Shown here piece by piece: positions 1-6,450 of a stretch of DNA of 7,084 nt; the stretch's first letter is position 1; every line of letters starts with the position of its first letter. The notes under the pieces were generated by a model, which saw nothing but the letters and a program-made list of their open reading frames with translations, was not told where the DNA came from and did no database searches. The position numbers were made by a program, and so were the translations under genes. The DNA comes from a candidate division FCPU426 bacterium. GTDB taxonomy: Bacteria; Oederibacteriota; PGYV01; Palsa-1178. The DNA is taken from the NCBI GenBank assembly GCA_003167475.1, contig PMTB01000068.1, positions 1 to 7,084 of the forward strand, written 5' to 3'.

Positions 1-1
1 G

Positions 2-475
2 TTTGAAATGAATAAAGCGGCCGGCGTCGCGCTCGCTATTGCCGTTGTTTTTGACAGCCCGCTTGTCAAGTTCGTCAATGAAATAACAGGCTCCTGGAAA
101 GAGGCGGGCGGATGCATAGTTGAATTCATAAACGCGAATTCCTCACCGGGGGACGAAGTGCTGATAACCTATCCCGATATGCCGTTAAAGCTTTATACGG
201 GGCTCAAAGTACATGGCGGCCTTACCGGGGACGACCTGTCAAATATAAAGGAGCCTGATTTTGTCATAATGAGGAGGGATGAGGGGTCGGATTATGAAAG
301 GGCGACACTCGCTTATATTAAAAGGCTTGATATAAGGCACTATATGTTATACAGGCTTCCATGCGGCGACAGGCTGTGGGAAAACAGGGAAGACATTGAT
401 TTCCATGATTTTGGACCGGATAATAAGATGCCCGGGGTGAATGTGTATAAACTTATCAGGAAAGAAAGCAGGTAA
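2..475 (+). CDS. C-terminal part of a membrane protein, probably GT39-like glycosyltransferase (5' end outside window)
   Basis: The frame is open to the left edge of the window. The first ATG (position 8) has no visible ribosome binding site in the few bases before it, so I read this as the tail of a longer gene. The visible part starts with a short hydrophobic stretch (about AGVALAIAVVF), which looks like the end of a last transmembrane helix. A soluble domain of about 130 residues follows. Its features, an amphipathic helix leading into FINANSSPGDEVLITYP and then a small-residue and aromatic segment (LKLYTGLKVHGG), resemble the extracytoplasmic end of GT39/ArnT/PMT-type glycosyltransferases, where a helix precedes a strand that ends in an acidic or aromatic loop. 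The catalytic N-terminal acidic motifs are not in the window, so the assignment is inference. An unrelated multi-pass membrane protein remains possible. It ends 11 bp before a polysaccharide deacetylase, which fits a surface-glycan role. Confidence 0.5.
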   Translation, partial: FEMNKAAGVALAIAVVFDSPLVKFVNEITGSWKEAGGCIVEFINANSSPGDEVLITYPDMPLKLYTGLKVHGGLTGDDLSNIKEPDFVIMRRDEGSDYERATLAYIKRLDIRHYMLYRLPCGDRLWENREDIDFHDFGPDNKMPGVNVYKLIRKESR

Positions 476-486
476 GGAAAATAAAA

Positions 487-1221
487 ATGGCGGATAATAA
501 AAGTTTTAAATGGTTTTCCAACGCGCGCTGCGCAATATCGCTGACTTATGATGACGGCATTGGATCGCAATTTTTGAACGCGGTGCCCCAACTTGGCCGG
601 TACGGTATAAAGGGGACTTTTTTTCCTTCTACATGGGGACTGACCAACCCTGAAAACCGGGAAAAATGGAAAAAAATAGCCGCGGACGGCCATGAAATAG
701 GCTGCCACACCCTGCATCACCCATGCAGCGATTCATTTGATTTTGTGAAAAAAGGTTACAGCCTTCAGGAATACACAATTGACAGGATGGAAAAAGAGAT
801 AAATGACAATATTGAAACGATAAGGGGTTTTGGCTATAAAGAAAAGGAGCTGGTTTTCGCGTACCCATGCGGCCAGACTGCTGTGGGCCCGCGGCTCAGT
901 GTCAGCTATAAACCGCTTATAGAAAAGATGTTCATTGCCGCGAGGGGCACCTTTAGCGGCTACGCGAAACCCGGGGAATTTCCGCAATATGAGGCGCCGT
1001 GCTTTGGTGTGGAAGAAGACGGGCAGGGCCTTATCAACATTGTCAAGGAAGCCGAAAAGACGGGTTCGTGGGCAATAATACTTTTTCACGGCGTGGGCGG
1101 GGATTATATATCCGTGACCGCCGAGGCGCATGAGACGCTGCTGAAATATCTCAAAGGAAACAAGGACGTATGGACAGCAAGGTTCGGCGACGCGGCGCGC
1201 TACATCAAGGAAAACGTATAG
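487..1221 (+). CDS. Polysaccharide deacetylase family protein (NodB/CE4-type)
   Basis: A 244-residue protein with the CE4 layout, metal-dependent hydrolases that remove N- or O-acetyl groups from glycans. Motif 1 is TYDDG at residues 20-24, with the presumed catalytic base and metal Asp at D22/D23. Motif 2 is HTLHH at 74-78, giving two metal histidines (H74, H78). The strand-end motif ILFHGVGG at 198-205 carries the LxH histidine (H201). The usual RxPxG motif 3 reads AYPCG at 125-129, so the arginine is absent. The KGTFFPS segment near residue 42 is also typical. No signal peptide is visible, so the protein may act in the cytoplasm or leave by an unclassical route. The start is supported by AAGGA at 475-479, overlapping the upstream stop. 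It lies 11 bp after the probable glycosyltransferase, and the pair may modify a surface polysaccharide. The family call is firm; the substrate is unknown. Confidence 0.88.
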   Translation: MADNKSFKWFSNARCAISLTYDDGIGSQFLNAVPQLGRYGIKGTFFPSTWGLTNPENREKWKKIAADGHEIGCHTLHHPCSDSFDFVKKGYSLQEYTIDRMEKEINDNIETIRGFGYKEKELVFAYPCGQTAVGPRLSVSYKPLIEKMFIAARGTFSGYAKPGEFPQYEAPCFGVEEDGQGLINIVKEAEKTGSWAIILFHGVGGDYISVTAEAHETLLKYLKGNKDVWTARFGDAARYIKENV

Positions 1222-1262
1222 AAACCATTGAGACTCTTGAGATTTCTGAGATTATTGAGACC
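1218..1262 (+). repeat. Five imperfect 9-bp tandem units spanning the deacetylase stop codon
   Basis: Reading in 9-base steps from 1218 gives ATAGAAACC, ATTGAGACT, CTTGAGATT, TCTGAGATT and ATTGAGACC. The last four share a TGAGA core, and the first matches the last at 7 of 9 positions. The array contains the deacetylase stop codon (1219-1221) and fills the first half of the 86-bp gap before acpS. Because the unit is a multiple of three, it stays open in the acpS frame and would read IET-IET-LEI-SEI-IET if translated. No dyad symmetry is evident, so it is neither a terminator nor an obvious operator. It may be simple slippage-driven sequence. Confidence 0.7.
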
Positions 1263-1307
1263 GCCAACCCCTTGCGCAACGGCCCGCTCTGTGATAAAAT
1301 CAGGATT

Positions 1308-1673
1308 ATGATAAAAGGCATCGGGATAGATATCTGCGACATAAAAAGGCTGCAAACCGCAATTAAAAAGAACAAGCGCTTTTTAAAGCGCGTTTACAGC
1401 GAGAGGGAAATAGCCTACTGTTCGGCCAAGAAGAACTCCATACTGAATTTTGCCGGCAGGTTTGCCCTTAAGGAAGCCTTTATCAAGGCGGTATCCACCG
1501 ACAAGACCATCAAACTTAAGGAAATAGAAACGGTCAATAACGCCCACGGCAAACCCGAGATCGTCCTGAGCCCGGTCATAAAAGCGATATTAAAAAAGAA
1601 AAAAGGAAAGTCCCTCAGCATCAGCATCTCACATACCCATGACGCGGCGGCCGCAGTTTGCATAATAACGTAA
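1308..1673 (+). CDS. acpS: Holo-[acyl-carrier-protein] synthase
   Basis: AcpS moves the 4'-phosphopantetheine group from coenzyme A to a serine of apo-ACP and so activates fatty acid synthesis in the cytoplasm. From the ATG at 1308 the protein is 121 residues, the normal family length. It opens with the signature MIKGIGIDICDIKRL, whose Asp (D8) is the Mg-binding residue. The second signature FAGRFALKEAFIKA follows mid-protein with its metal-binding Glu. The C-terminal SISISHTHDAAAAV is the usual closing motif. The frame is open further upstream to an ATG at 1170 inside the deacetylase gene, but those 46 extra residues do not resemble AcpS and include the 9-bp repeat, so I chose 1308. The binding site there is weak (an AGG at 1302-1304, only 3 bp from the ATG). 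nnr follows 21 bp later, a common pairing. Confidence 0.95.
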   Translation: MIKGIGIDICDIKRLQTAIKKNKRFLKRVYSEREIAYCSAKKNSILNFAGRFALKEAFIKAVSTDKTIKLKEIETVNNAHGKPEIVLSPVIKAILKKKKGKSLSISISHTHDAAAAVCIIT

Positions 1674-1683
1674 AAACACATTT

Positions 1684-1689
1684 GGAGGG
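1684..1689 (+). promoter_or_regulatory. Strong ribosome binding site for nnr
   Basis: GGAGGG lies 5 bp before the ATG at 1695. It is one of the best Shine-Dalgarno matches in the window and fixes the nnr start, which also matches the expected N-terminus of the YjeF_N domain. Confidence 0.8.
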
Positions 1690-1694
1690 CATAC

Positions 1695-3251
1695 ATGTAC
1701 CTGGTAAATTCTTCTGAAATGAAGGAAATAGATTCCATTACAATTGAAAAGTACTCTGTTCCGGCGGCTATACTTATGGAAAACGCGGGGGTCAATGTGG
1801 TGGACGCCCTGAGCATGGAATTGGGCGGACTTTTTATGAAGCGTGTGAATGTTTTTTGCGGCGGCGGCAATAACGGCGGGGACGGATTTGTAATTGCCCG
1901 GCATTTAAAGACCGAAGGGTCTTTTGTGTCGGTGTTTTTTACCGGTGATTACGCCGCGCTTAAGGCCGATTCAAGGAACAACCTTGACGCCGCCAAGAAG
2001 TACGGCGTTGAAATAATCAACCTTAAGTCTGCGGATGACATAAAAAAACATGAAAGCCATATACTCGGGTGCGATATTGTGGTTGACGCGCTCATAGGCA
2101 CGGGATTGAAAAATGATATTGGCGGGTTCCTTGCCCAGCTGATAGTTTATATTAATATGATGGGCAAATACACCGTGTCGGTGGACATTCCGTCGGGTGT
2201 GGATTCCGATACCGGCGATATAAAAGGCGTTGGCATTTACGCGCGCATGACCGTCACATTTGGCCTGCCAAAGATAGGCCTGACCATTTATCCAGGGCTT
2301 GAATACACCGGGAAGCTTGTGGTGGCCGATAACAATTTTCCGCCGGAATTATTGTCCAGGCCAAGGAAGAACGTCCTCATTACAAAAGAGCTTGTGATCC
2401 CAATGATGCCCTACAGGCACCCGAACGCCAATAAGGGTCATTTTGGGCCGGTCCTTATTATAGGCGGCTCACCCGGAATGACCGGCGCCGTGGTCCTATC
2501 TGCCAAGGCCGCTTTAAAATCAGGGGCAGGGATAGTTACTGTGGCGGTATCGCAATCCCTCGCAACAAGCGTCAAATCAAGGTCAGATGAGGTCATTGTG
2601 GCGGCCCTGAAGGAAACAAAAGACGGGTTTATCAGTGAGGACTCTTATGCGCATATAATGGAGCTATCCGGCCAGGCAAAAGTCGTGGTTATAGGGCCCG
2701 GGATGGGCAGGGATAAGGGAACGCAGTCCCTGATAAAGAAACTCATAAAGGATATAAAAAAGCCCATGGTCATTGACGCGGACGGCCTTAACGCCATCGA
2801 GGGCGATAAAACATGCTTGAAAAATATGGACAAAGATGTTATACTCACTCCACATATAGGCGAAATGGCAAGATTGACAGGATTGAAAATAGAGGATATA
2901 ATCAAGGACAAAATAGGAGTATTGCGTTCTTTTATAAGTGAATACAAAGTGAATGTGATCTTAAAGGACGGACGTTCCATTTTGGGCGATCCGGAAAACA
3001 ACATTTATATAAATACGACCGGAAACTCAGGTATGGCCACTCCCGGAAGCGGGGACGCGCTTACCGGCATAATTGCGGCTTTTATGGCGCACAGCATGTT
3101 GTCGGCGCAGGCAGGGATTGCGGCAAACTATACGCACGGTCTGGCCGGGGACATGCTTTTGCAGGAAATTAGCGGGGAAGGAATAACCGCTGAAGATATC
3201 ATCAATAACGTGCCGAGAGCGATCAAGGCGCTTAAAAAACAGGAGGCTTAA
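1695..3251 (+). CDS. nnr: Bifunctional NAD(P)H-hydrate epimerase / ADP-dependent NAD(P)H-hydrate dehydratase
   Basis: This enzyme repairs NADH and NADPH damaged by hydration (NADHX/NADPHX). The N-terminal YjeF_N domain (about residues 1-220) interconverts the R and S hydrates, and the C-terminal ribokinase-like domain (about 235-512) dehydrates the S form using ADP. The 518-residue length is usual for the fused form. N-domain motifs are GGGNNGGDG (56-64), VVDALIGTG (129-137) and VDIPSGVDSDTG (163-174). C-domain motifs are KGHFGPVLIIGGSPGMTGA (247-265), GPGMG (334-338), DADGLN (361-366), LTPHIGEMARL (384-394) and NSGMATPGSGD (444-454), where D454 is the presumed catalytic Asp. Both halves look intact. 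It is preceded by acpS, and its stop codon abuts the next ATG, so the downstream membrane protein is probably translationally coupled to it. Confidence 0.96.
   Translation: MYLVNSSEMKEIDSITIEKYSVPAAILMENAGVNVVDALSMELGGLFMKRVNVFCGGGNNGGDGFVIARHLKTEGSFVSVFFTGDYAALKADSRNNLDAAKKYGVEIINLKSADDIKKHESHILGCDIVVDALIGTGLKNDIGGFLAQLIVYINMMGKYTVSVDIPSGVDSDTGDIKGVGIYARMTVTFGLPKIGLTIYPGLEYTGKLVVADNNFPPELLSRPRKNVLITKELVIPMMPYRHPNANKGHFGPVLIIGGSPGMTGAVVLSAKAALKSGAGIVTVAVSQSLATSVKSRSDEVIVAALKETKDGFISEDSYAHIMELSGQAKVVVIGPGMGRDKGTQSLIKKLIKDIKKPMVIDADGLNAIEGDKTCLKNMDKDVILTPHIGEMARLTGLKIEDIIKDKIGVLRSFISEYKVNVILKDGRSILGDPENNIYINTTGNSGMATPGSGDALTGIIAAFMAHSMLSAQAGIAANYTHGLAGDMLLQEISGEGITAEDIINNVPRAIKALKKQEA
3241..3246 (+). 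promoter_or_regulatory. Ribosome binding site inside the end of nnr, for the membrane protein
   Basis: A perfect AGGAGG sits 5 bp before the ATG at 3252. It lies within the last codons of nnr (the Gln-Glu-Ala end), so it fixes the start of the next gene and ties its translation to nnr. Confidence 0.8.
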
Positions 3252-3716
3252 ATGATAGTACCCATATTCTTGATTCTTATTTCCCTGCTTTTCCTTATTA
3301 TGTGGGGATGGATTATCTCAATATTCCTGGACAACTATAAAATAAAGAACAAGATCGAAGAACTTATCAACCAGCCTCTGACGGTGGAGCAAAAGGAAGA
3401 GCTTGACAACCTCCAGCTTGACCTGGATACGAACGCGTACAGGGCGAAGAACGTGAAAAGAGTGGTTTTGGCATTTGGTTTCATATACGTGGTTGCGGCC
3501 GTCCTTCTTGTATGGCTCAACTCGAAATACGCCTTTTTCACTTATGACGGATTGCTCACGAACCTTAAGCTCACAATGCTTATCATAGTTTTATTCTTCA
3601 CCCCCGGCTACATAGGACTCGAGGTTATCAGCAATACCGAAGGCGCCTCCGGCGATATAGCCTCCAGGCTTAAATTCACCGACGAATTAAAAGCAGGAGA
3701 AGAAGTTGAGATCTAA
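3252..3716 (+). CDS. Uncharacterised three-helix membrane protein
   Basis: I do not recognise this 154-residue protein. It has three predicted transmembrane segments at about residues 2-26, 71-89 and 104-126. Between the first two lies a charged, helix-prone loop (27-70) with an acidic, heptad-like stretch (EQKEELDNLQLDLD). The lysines and arginines of this loop suggest it faces the cytoplasm, which puts the N-terminus outside and the acidic C-terminal tail (127-154) inside. The third helix ends at a TPGYIGLE motif. There are no catalytic-looking residues, so a structural, scaffold or small-transporter partner role is possible. The ATG directly follows the nnr stop and uses the AGGAGG at 3241-3246. 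Its end overlaps the next gene by 11 bp, so it probably works with the lipoprotein there. The reading frame is secure, the function unknown. Confidence 0.85.
   Translation: MIVPIFLILISLLFLIMWGWIISIFLDNYKIKNKIEELINQPLTVEQKEELDNLQLDLDTNAYRAKNVKRVVLAFGFIYVVAAVLLVWLNSKYAFFTYDGLLTNLKLTMLIIVLFFTPGYIGLEVISNTEGASGDIASRLKFTDELKAGEEVEI
3695..3700 (+). promoter_or_regulatory. Ribosome binding site that decides a TTG start
   Basis: AGGAGA ends 5 bp before a TTG at 3706, inside the end of the membrane-protein gene. The TTG is the only start that gives the lipoprotein its full charged n-region and signal sequence, so this site decides an unusual start codon. Confidence 0.7.
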
Positions 3717-4074
3717 GCCGTTTTTTTTAACCCCCGCGGTCCTGATATTGCTGTTGGCCGGATGTGCCACGCTTCCCAGAGCCAAAAGTATTATGGATTT
3801 CACGATTACTCCGGAAGCCGGTATCCAGGCGGGAACTATCGTTACTGTAAACGTGAAGACATCGGACGACATAGCTAAAGTTTTGGGGTTCATAGATATG
3901 TTCGGTTCATACAAGATTCCCTTGAAACGCGATCCGGCAAAAAATATATGGTATATAAAGCAGATGGTTCCGCTCGGTGTGATCATACCCCCGGGTGAAT
4001 ACCTGACAAAAGTTGAAGCTATTTCCGTGACAGGCGAGCATTATTTCGCGGAAAAGAAGATAATTATAAAATAA
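3706..4074 (+). CDS. Small lipoprotein with a single Ig-like/beta-sandwich-type domain, TTG start
   Basis: The 122-residue precursor begins at TTG with a basic n-region (MRSK), a hydrophobic core (residues 8-17) and the lipobox LAGC, so Cys20 would be lipidated and the mature protein about 103 residues. The residue after the cysteine is Ala, not Asp, which under the E. coli Lol rule suggests the outer membrane. The mature part alternates short beta-prone segments (DFTITPEAG, GTIVTVNVKTSD, EKKIIIK) and has the typical late motif PPGEYLTKVEAISVTGEHYF, as in Ig-like, bacterial-adhesion or periplasmic sensor domains. I infer a single beta-sandwich. Binding partner and ligand are unknown. It overlaps the membrane protein by 11 bp, and a TPR protein follows after 33 bp. 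The run of eight T at 3721-3728 encodes Phe-Phe of the signal peptide and is not a terminator. Confidence 0.82.
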   Translation: MRSKPFFLTPAVLILLLAGCATLPRAKSIMDFTITPEAGIQAGTIVTVNVKTSDDIAKVLGFIDMFGSYKIPLKRDPAKNIWYIKQMVPLGVIIPPGEYLTKVEAISVTGEHYFAEKKIIIK

Positions 4075-4107
4075 GCATGTTTTAAGGAAAATCATGGGAG
4101 AAAACCA

Positions 4108-4920
4108 ATGGCAAAAAAAAATAAAAGCAGCAAAGTTGTTTTAACGGAGCCTGTAAAAAAAACGGATGAAAATGCGCCGGCCGCTGTGAAAAGTTTCAAT
4201 CCCAGGGGTTTGTACGCGGCGCTTCTTACCATTGTGGTCCTGTCCGCCGCGTCCATACTGATAGATTATTACACAGCCTGGGGAAATACCCCGAAACTTA
4301 TAAAGCGTATGCTTGAATCGGCGGAAAAGAACGCCATCTATAAGCATTATAACGAGGCTGAAAAAAAGTACGACACGATTATTTCAAGGTTCGGCGGCAG
4401 GGAAGAGTACAAGGAAGAAGTCAAGCAGGCGAGGCTTTCCCTGGCAAAGACATGCAAGGACGCCGAGCAGTATCTGAAAGCCATCGGTATGTATCAGGAA
4501 CTGTCCACGGAGTATAAGGATACAAATCCCGACATGTATGCCTGGCTTCAGCTCGAACTGGCGGATTCATACAACAGCATCCTTAATTCGGACGAGGCAA
4601 TAAGGGTTTACACCCGGATAACCGTGGATTTTAAGGATTCCGACTGGGCGGCCGAGGCGCTTTTCGGCATTGCGGACGCTTACAGGTCAAAAAAAGATTA
4701 CCCCAACGCCCTGAAATACTATGACATGATCATCAATAAATATGAAAAAGGTTTTTTAAGCGCGGAAGCCCTCACCAGCAAGGGCAAGATTTATGAGGAA
4801 CAGGGAAAAACACCGCTTGCTTTCAAAGTTTACGAGAAGGTGGTAAAAGAGTTCCCTGAGATCGTGACTGAATACGCGAGGTTGAGGTACGACGCACTTT
4901 CGGCAAAGACAGCAAAATAA
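4108..4920 (+). CDS. Single-pass membrane protein with periplasmic TPR repeats
   Basis: The 270-residue protein has a Lys-rich N-terminal tail of about 33 residues, one transmembrane helix at about 34-56 (LYAALLTIVVLSAASILI) and a long helical remainder. The remainder reads as about five tetratricopeptide repeats, roughly at 70-96, 106-136, 146-176, 183-213 and 220-250. The hallmark residues are visible, for example EALFGIADAYRSKKDYPNAL (183-202) and YEEQGKTPLAFKVYEKVV (229-246). Topology follows the positive-inside rule: N-terminus in the cytoplasm, TPR domain in the periplasm. It resembles YfgM-type anchored TPR proteins or BamD/CpoB-type envelope scaffolds, but I cannot assign it to either. 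GGGAG at 4096-4100 gives the start. A run of nine A follows the second codon (4113-4121). thiL begins right after the stop (0 bp). A role with the preceding lipoprotein is inferred from position. Confidence 0.85.
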   Translation: MAKKNKSSKVVLTEPVKKTDENAPAAVKSFNPRGLYAALLTIVVLSAASILIDYYTAWGNTPKLIKRMLESAEKNAIYKHYNEAEKKYDTIISRFGGREEYKEEVKQARLSLAKTCKDAEQYLKAIGMYQELSTEYKDTNPDMYAWLQLELADSYNSILNSDEAIRVYTRITVDFKDSDWAAEALFGIADAYRSKKDYPNALKYYDMIINKYEKGFLSAEALTSKGKIYEEQGKTPLAFKVYEKVVKEFPEIVTEYARLRYDALSAKTAK

Positions 4921-5904
4921 ATGCGTGAATTTGAATTTATCGGCAGGATAAAAACTGCCGCCAAAAACACCAGGAACCCCGTAATAAGATCAATCGGCGA
5001 CGACTGCGCCATACTGCCCTATACAAAACAATACGATATGATAATAACCACGGATTCGTTCTGCGAAGGAGTCCACTTTTCAAGGGAATATTTCCGGCCC
5101 TATGAGATCGGCGCCCACGCTTTTGCCGCGAGCTTATCCGACATTTGCGCCATGGGCGGAAGGCCCCTGTACGCTTTGGTGAACATTTCCTTTCCAAAAA
5201 AGATAAAACAAAAATACATGGACACGCTCTACCAGGGGATACTTGACTATGCAGGTAATTACAGCACCGATATCATAGGCGGGGACACCACGGCGGCCCC
5301 GGTCATAATGGCAACTATCACGGTTATCGGGGAAGTGGAAAAGGGCAGGGCTTTGAGGCGGGATAAAGCCAGGCCCGGGGACATGGTTTTTGTCACCGGA
5401 ACCCTCGGGGACTCGCACGCCGGCCTGAAGATACTTTCCAAAAAAACGCGATCCGGACTTTCCGCGACCGAATACATACCGGTAAAAAAACATCTCGTGC
5501 CGCAGCCCGCCTACATGGAGGGACGTATGCTGCTTGACAGCGGAATGGTGAACGCGTGCATGGATGTGTCGGACGGCATAGCGAGCGACCTGGCGAGGAT
5601 ATGCGAAGAAAGTTCGACGGGCGCGGAAATCTATGTGGACAAACTGCCGGTATCTTTCTCGGCAAGCAAGACGGCGGCGCAATACGGGGAAAAGGTGTCT
5701 GATTACGCCCTGTACGGCGGGGAAGATTTTGTTCTGCTTTTTACGGTAGCCGCGAAAAACGCAAAAAAAATGGCTGATTATATGGAAAAAAACTCGCTCA
5801 CAGTCTTTGAAGCCGGCCGTATAACCGCTAAAAAAGGCATCAAACTGGTAAAAAACGGAAAAAAAACAATTGAAACGGGAAAAAAAGTATGGAATCATTT
5901 TTAA
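4921..5904 (+). CDS. thiL: Thiamine-monophosphate kinase
   Basis: ThiL phosphorylates thiamine monophosphate to the cofactor thiamine diphosphate with ATP. At 327 residues it has the usual length and the AIR-synthase-like fold signatures. These are GDDCA at 26-30, TTDSFCEGVHF at 43-53 (Mg/ATP site), SDICAMGG at 73-80, IIGGDTT at 118-124, MDVSDGIASDL at 214-224 and YGGEDFVLLFT at 265-275. The C-terminal VWNHF matches the usual GWDHF ending. The ATG abuts the TPR stop and has no evident Shine-Dalgarno sequence, so translation is probably coupled. The 3' end (5761-5890) is rich in runs of six to eight A. The last 16 bp overlap tsaE. Confidence 0.96.
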   Translation: MREFEFIGRIKTAAKNTRNPVIRSIGDDCAILPYTKQYDMIITTDSFCEGVHFSREYFRPYEIGAHAFAASLSDICAMGGRPLYALVNISFPKKIKQKYMDTLYQGILDYAGNYSTDIIGGDTTAAPVIMATITVIGEVEKGRALRRDKARPGDMVFVTGTLGDSHAGLKILSKKTRSGLSATEYIPVKKHLVPQPAYMEGRMLLDSGMVNACMDVSDGIASDLARICEESSTGAEIYVDKLPVSFSASKTAAQYGEKVSDYALYGGEDFVLLFTVAAKNAKKMADYMEKNSLTVFEAGRITAKKGIKLVKNGKKTIETGKKVWNHF

Positions 5905-6407
5905 AAAAAGGTTTTAAAAAACATAAAGCCGTCGGTACGGATTCGGTCAACGGTACAAAGTCGTTGGCGCGCGCGTTTGCCGGCAGATTGAAACCGGGAG
6001 ATACGGTTGCGCTTTCGGGGGACTTGGGCGCGGGAAAGACCCATTTTGTGAAGGGGGTTGCGGCATTTTTCGGTATAAATGAAAAGCAGATAGTGAGCCC
6101 GACTTTTTCCCTGATGAAGACCCACCGTGGAAAGCAAATGCAGATGATACATTTTGATTTTTACAGGCTCAAAGGCCTGGAGGAACTTGAAAAGACAGGG
6201 TACAGGGAAAGCCTGTCCGAGGACAAGTCTATTGTGTTTGTCGAGTGGCCGGAAATAATAAAAGAAACCTGGGACGATTTTACGTATATGATAAGGATAG
6301 AGCACGCCGGGGATAAACGCAGGTCCATAACAATATATAAAAAAAACGCGTCCAAACCAGGGGTTAAAACAAAACAGGCTGTGCATAAAAAACGCGGTAC
6401 GAAGTAA
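5889..6407 (+). CDS. tsaE: tRNA t6A-synthesis ATPase TsaE, with an extended basic C-terminus
   Basis: TsaE is the ATPase that works with TsaB and TsaD to make N6-threonylcarbamoyladenosine at position 37 of ANN-decoding tRNAs. The Walker A motif is GDLGAGKT at residues 44-51 (K50). Family motifs follow: SPTFSLM at 70-76, HFDFYRL at 88-94 and FVEWPE at 117-122. At 172 residues it is somewhat longer than the usual 150 or so. The excess is a C-terminal tail from about residue 151, KKNASKPGVKTKQAVHKKRG plus two residues, which is strongly basic and likely disordered. The start at 5889 overlaps thiL by 16 bp, with a weak GGGA at 5877-5880. A run of seven A follows codon 5. tsaB comes 43 bp later. 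Confidence 0.95.
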   Translation: MESFLKKGFKKHKAVGTDSVNGTKSLARAFAGRLKPGDTVALSGDLGAGKTHFVKGVAAFFGINEKQIVSPTFSLMKTHRGKQMQMIHFDFYRLKGLEELEKTGYRESLSEDKSIVFVEWPEIIKETWDDFTYMIRIEHAGDKRRSITIYKKNASKPGVKTKQAVHKKRGTK

Positions 6408-6450
6408 CACAAAGCCGGTTTTAGCGCGTCTATATCATGAAGGATGACAA

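Noticed and set aside
1273..1300. Possible promoter TTGCGC - 16 bp - TAAAAT just before acpS
   Set aside because: The -10 box is good but the -35 box matches only 3 of 6, and transcription would begin at or next to the acpS ATG, which would need a leaderless message.
3714..3728. Stop codon followed by eight T, resembling a terminator tail
   Set aside because: No GC-rich hairpin precedes it, and the T-run lies within the lipoprotein signal peptide, encoding Phe-Phe.
4094..4144. ATG upstream of the TPR gene start with a 16-codon frame
   Set aside because: It is out of frame with the TPR gene and hits a stop quickly; GGGAG fits the ATG at 4108 better.
5134..5898. Long open frame of 254 codons on the - strand across thiL
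   Set aside because: It is the shadow of thiL. Its product is rich in Phe, Arg and His with no recognisable domain, whereas the + strand frame carries all ThiL motifs.
5901..6410. Open frame of 169 codons on the - strand opposite tsaE
   Set aside because: It mirrors tsaE almost exactly and gives a Cys/Phe/Arg-rich product without motifs; the Walker A protein on + is the real gene.
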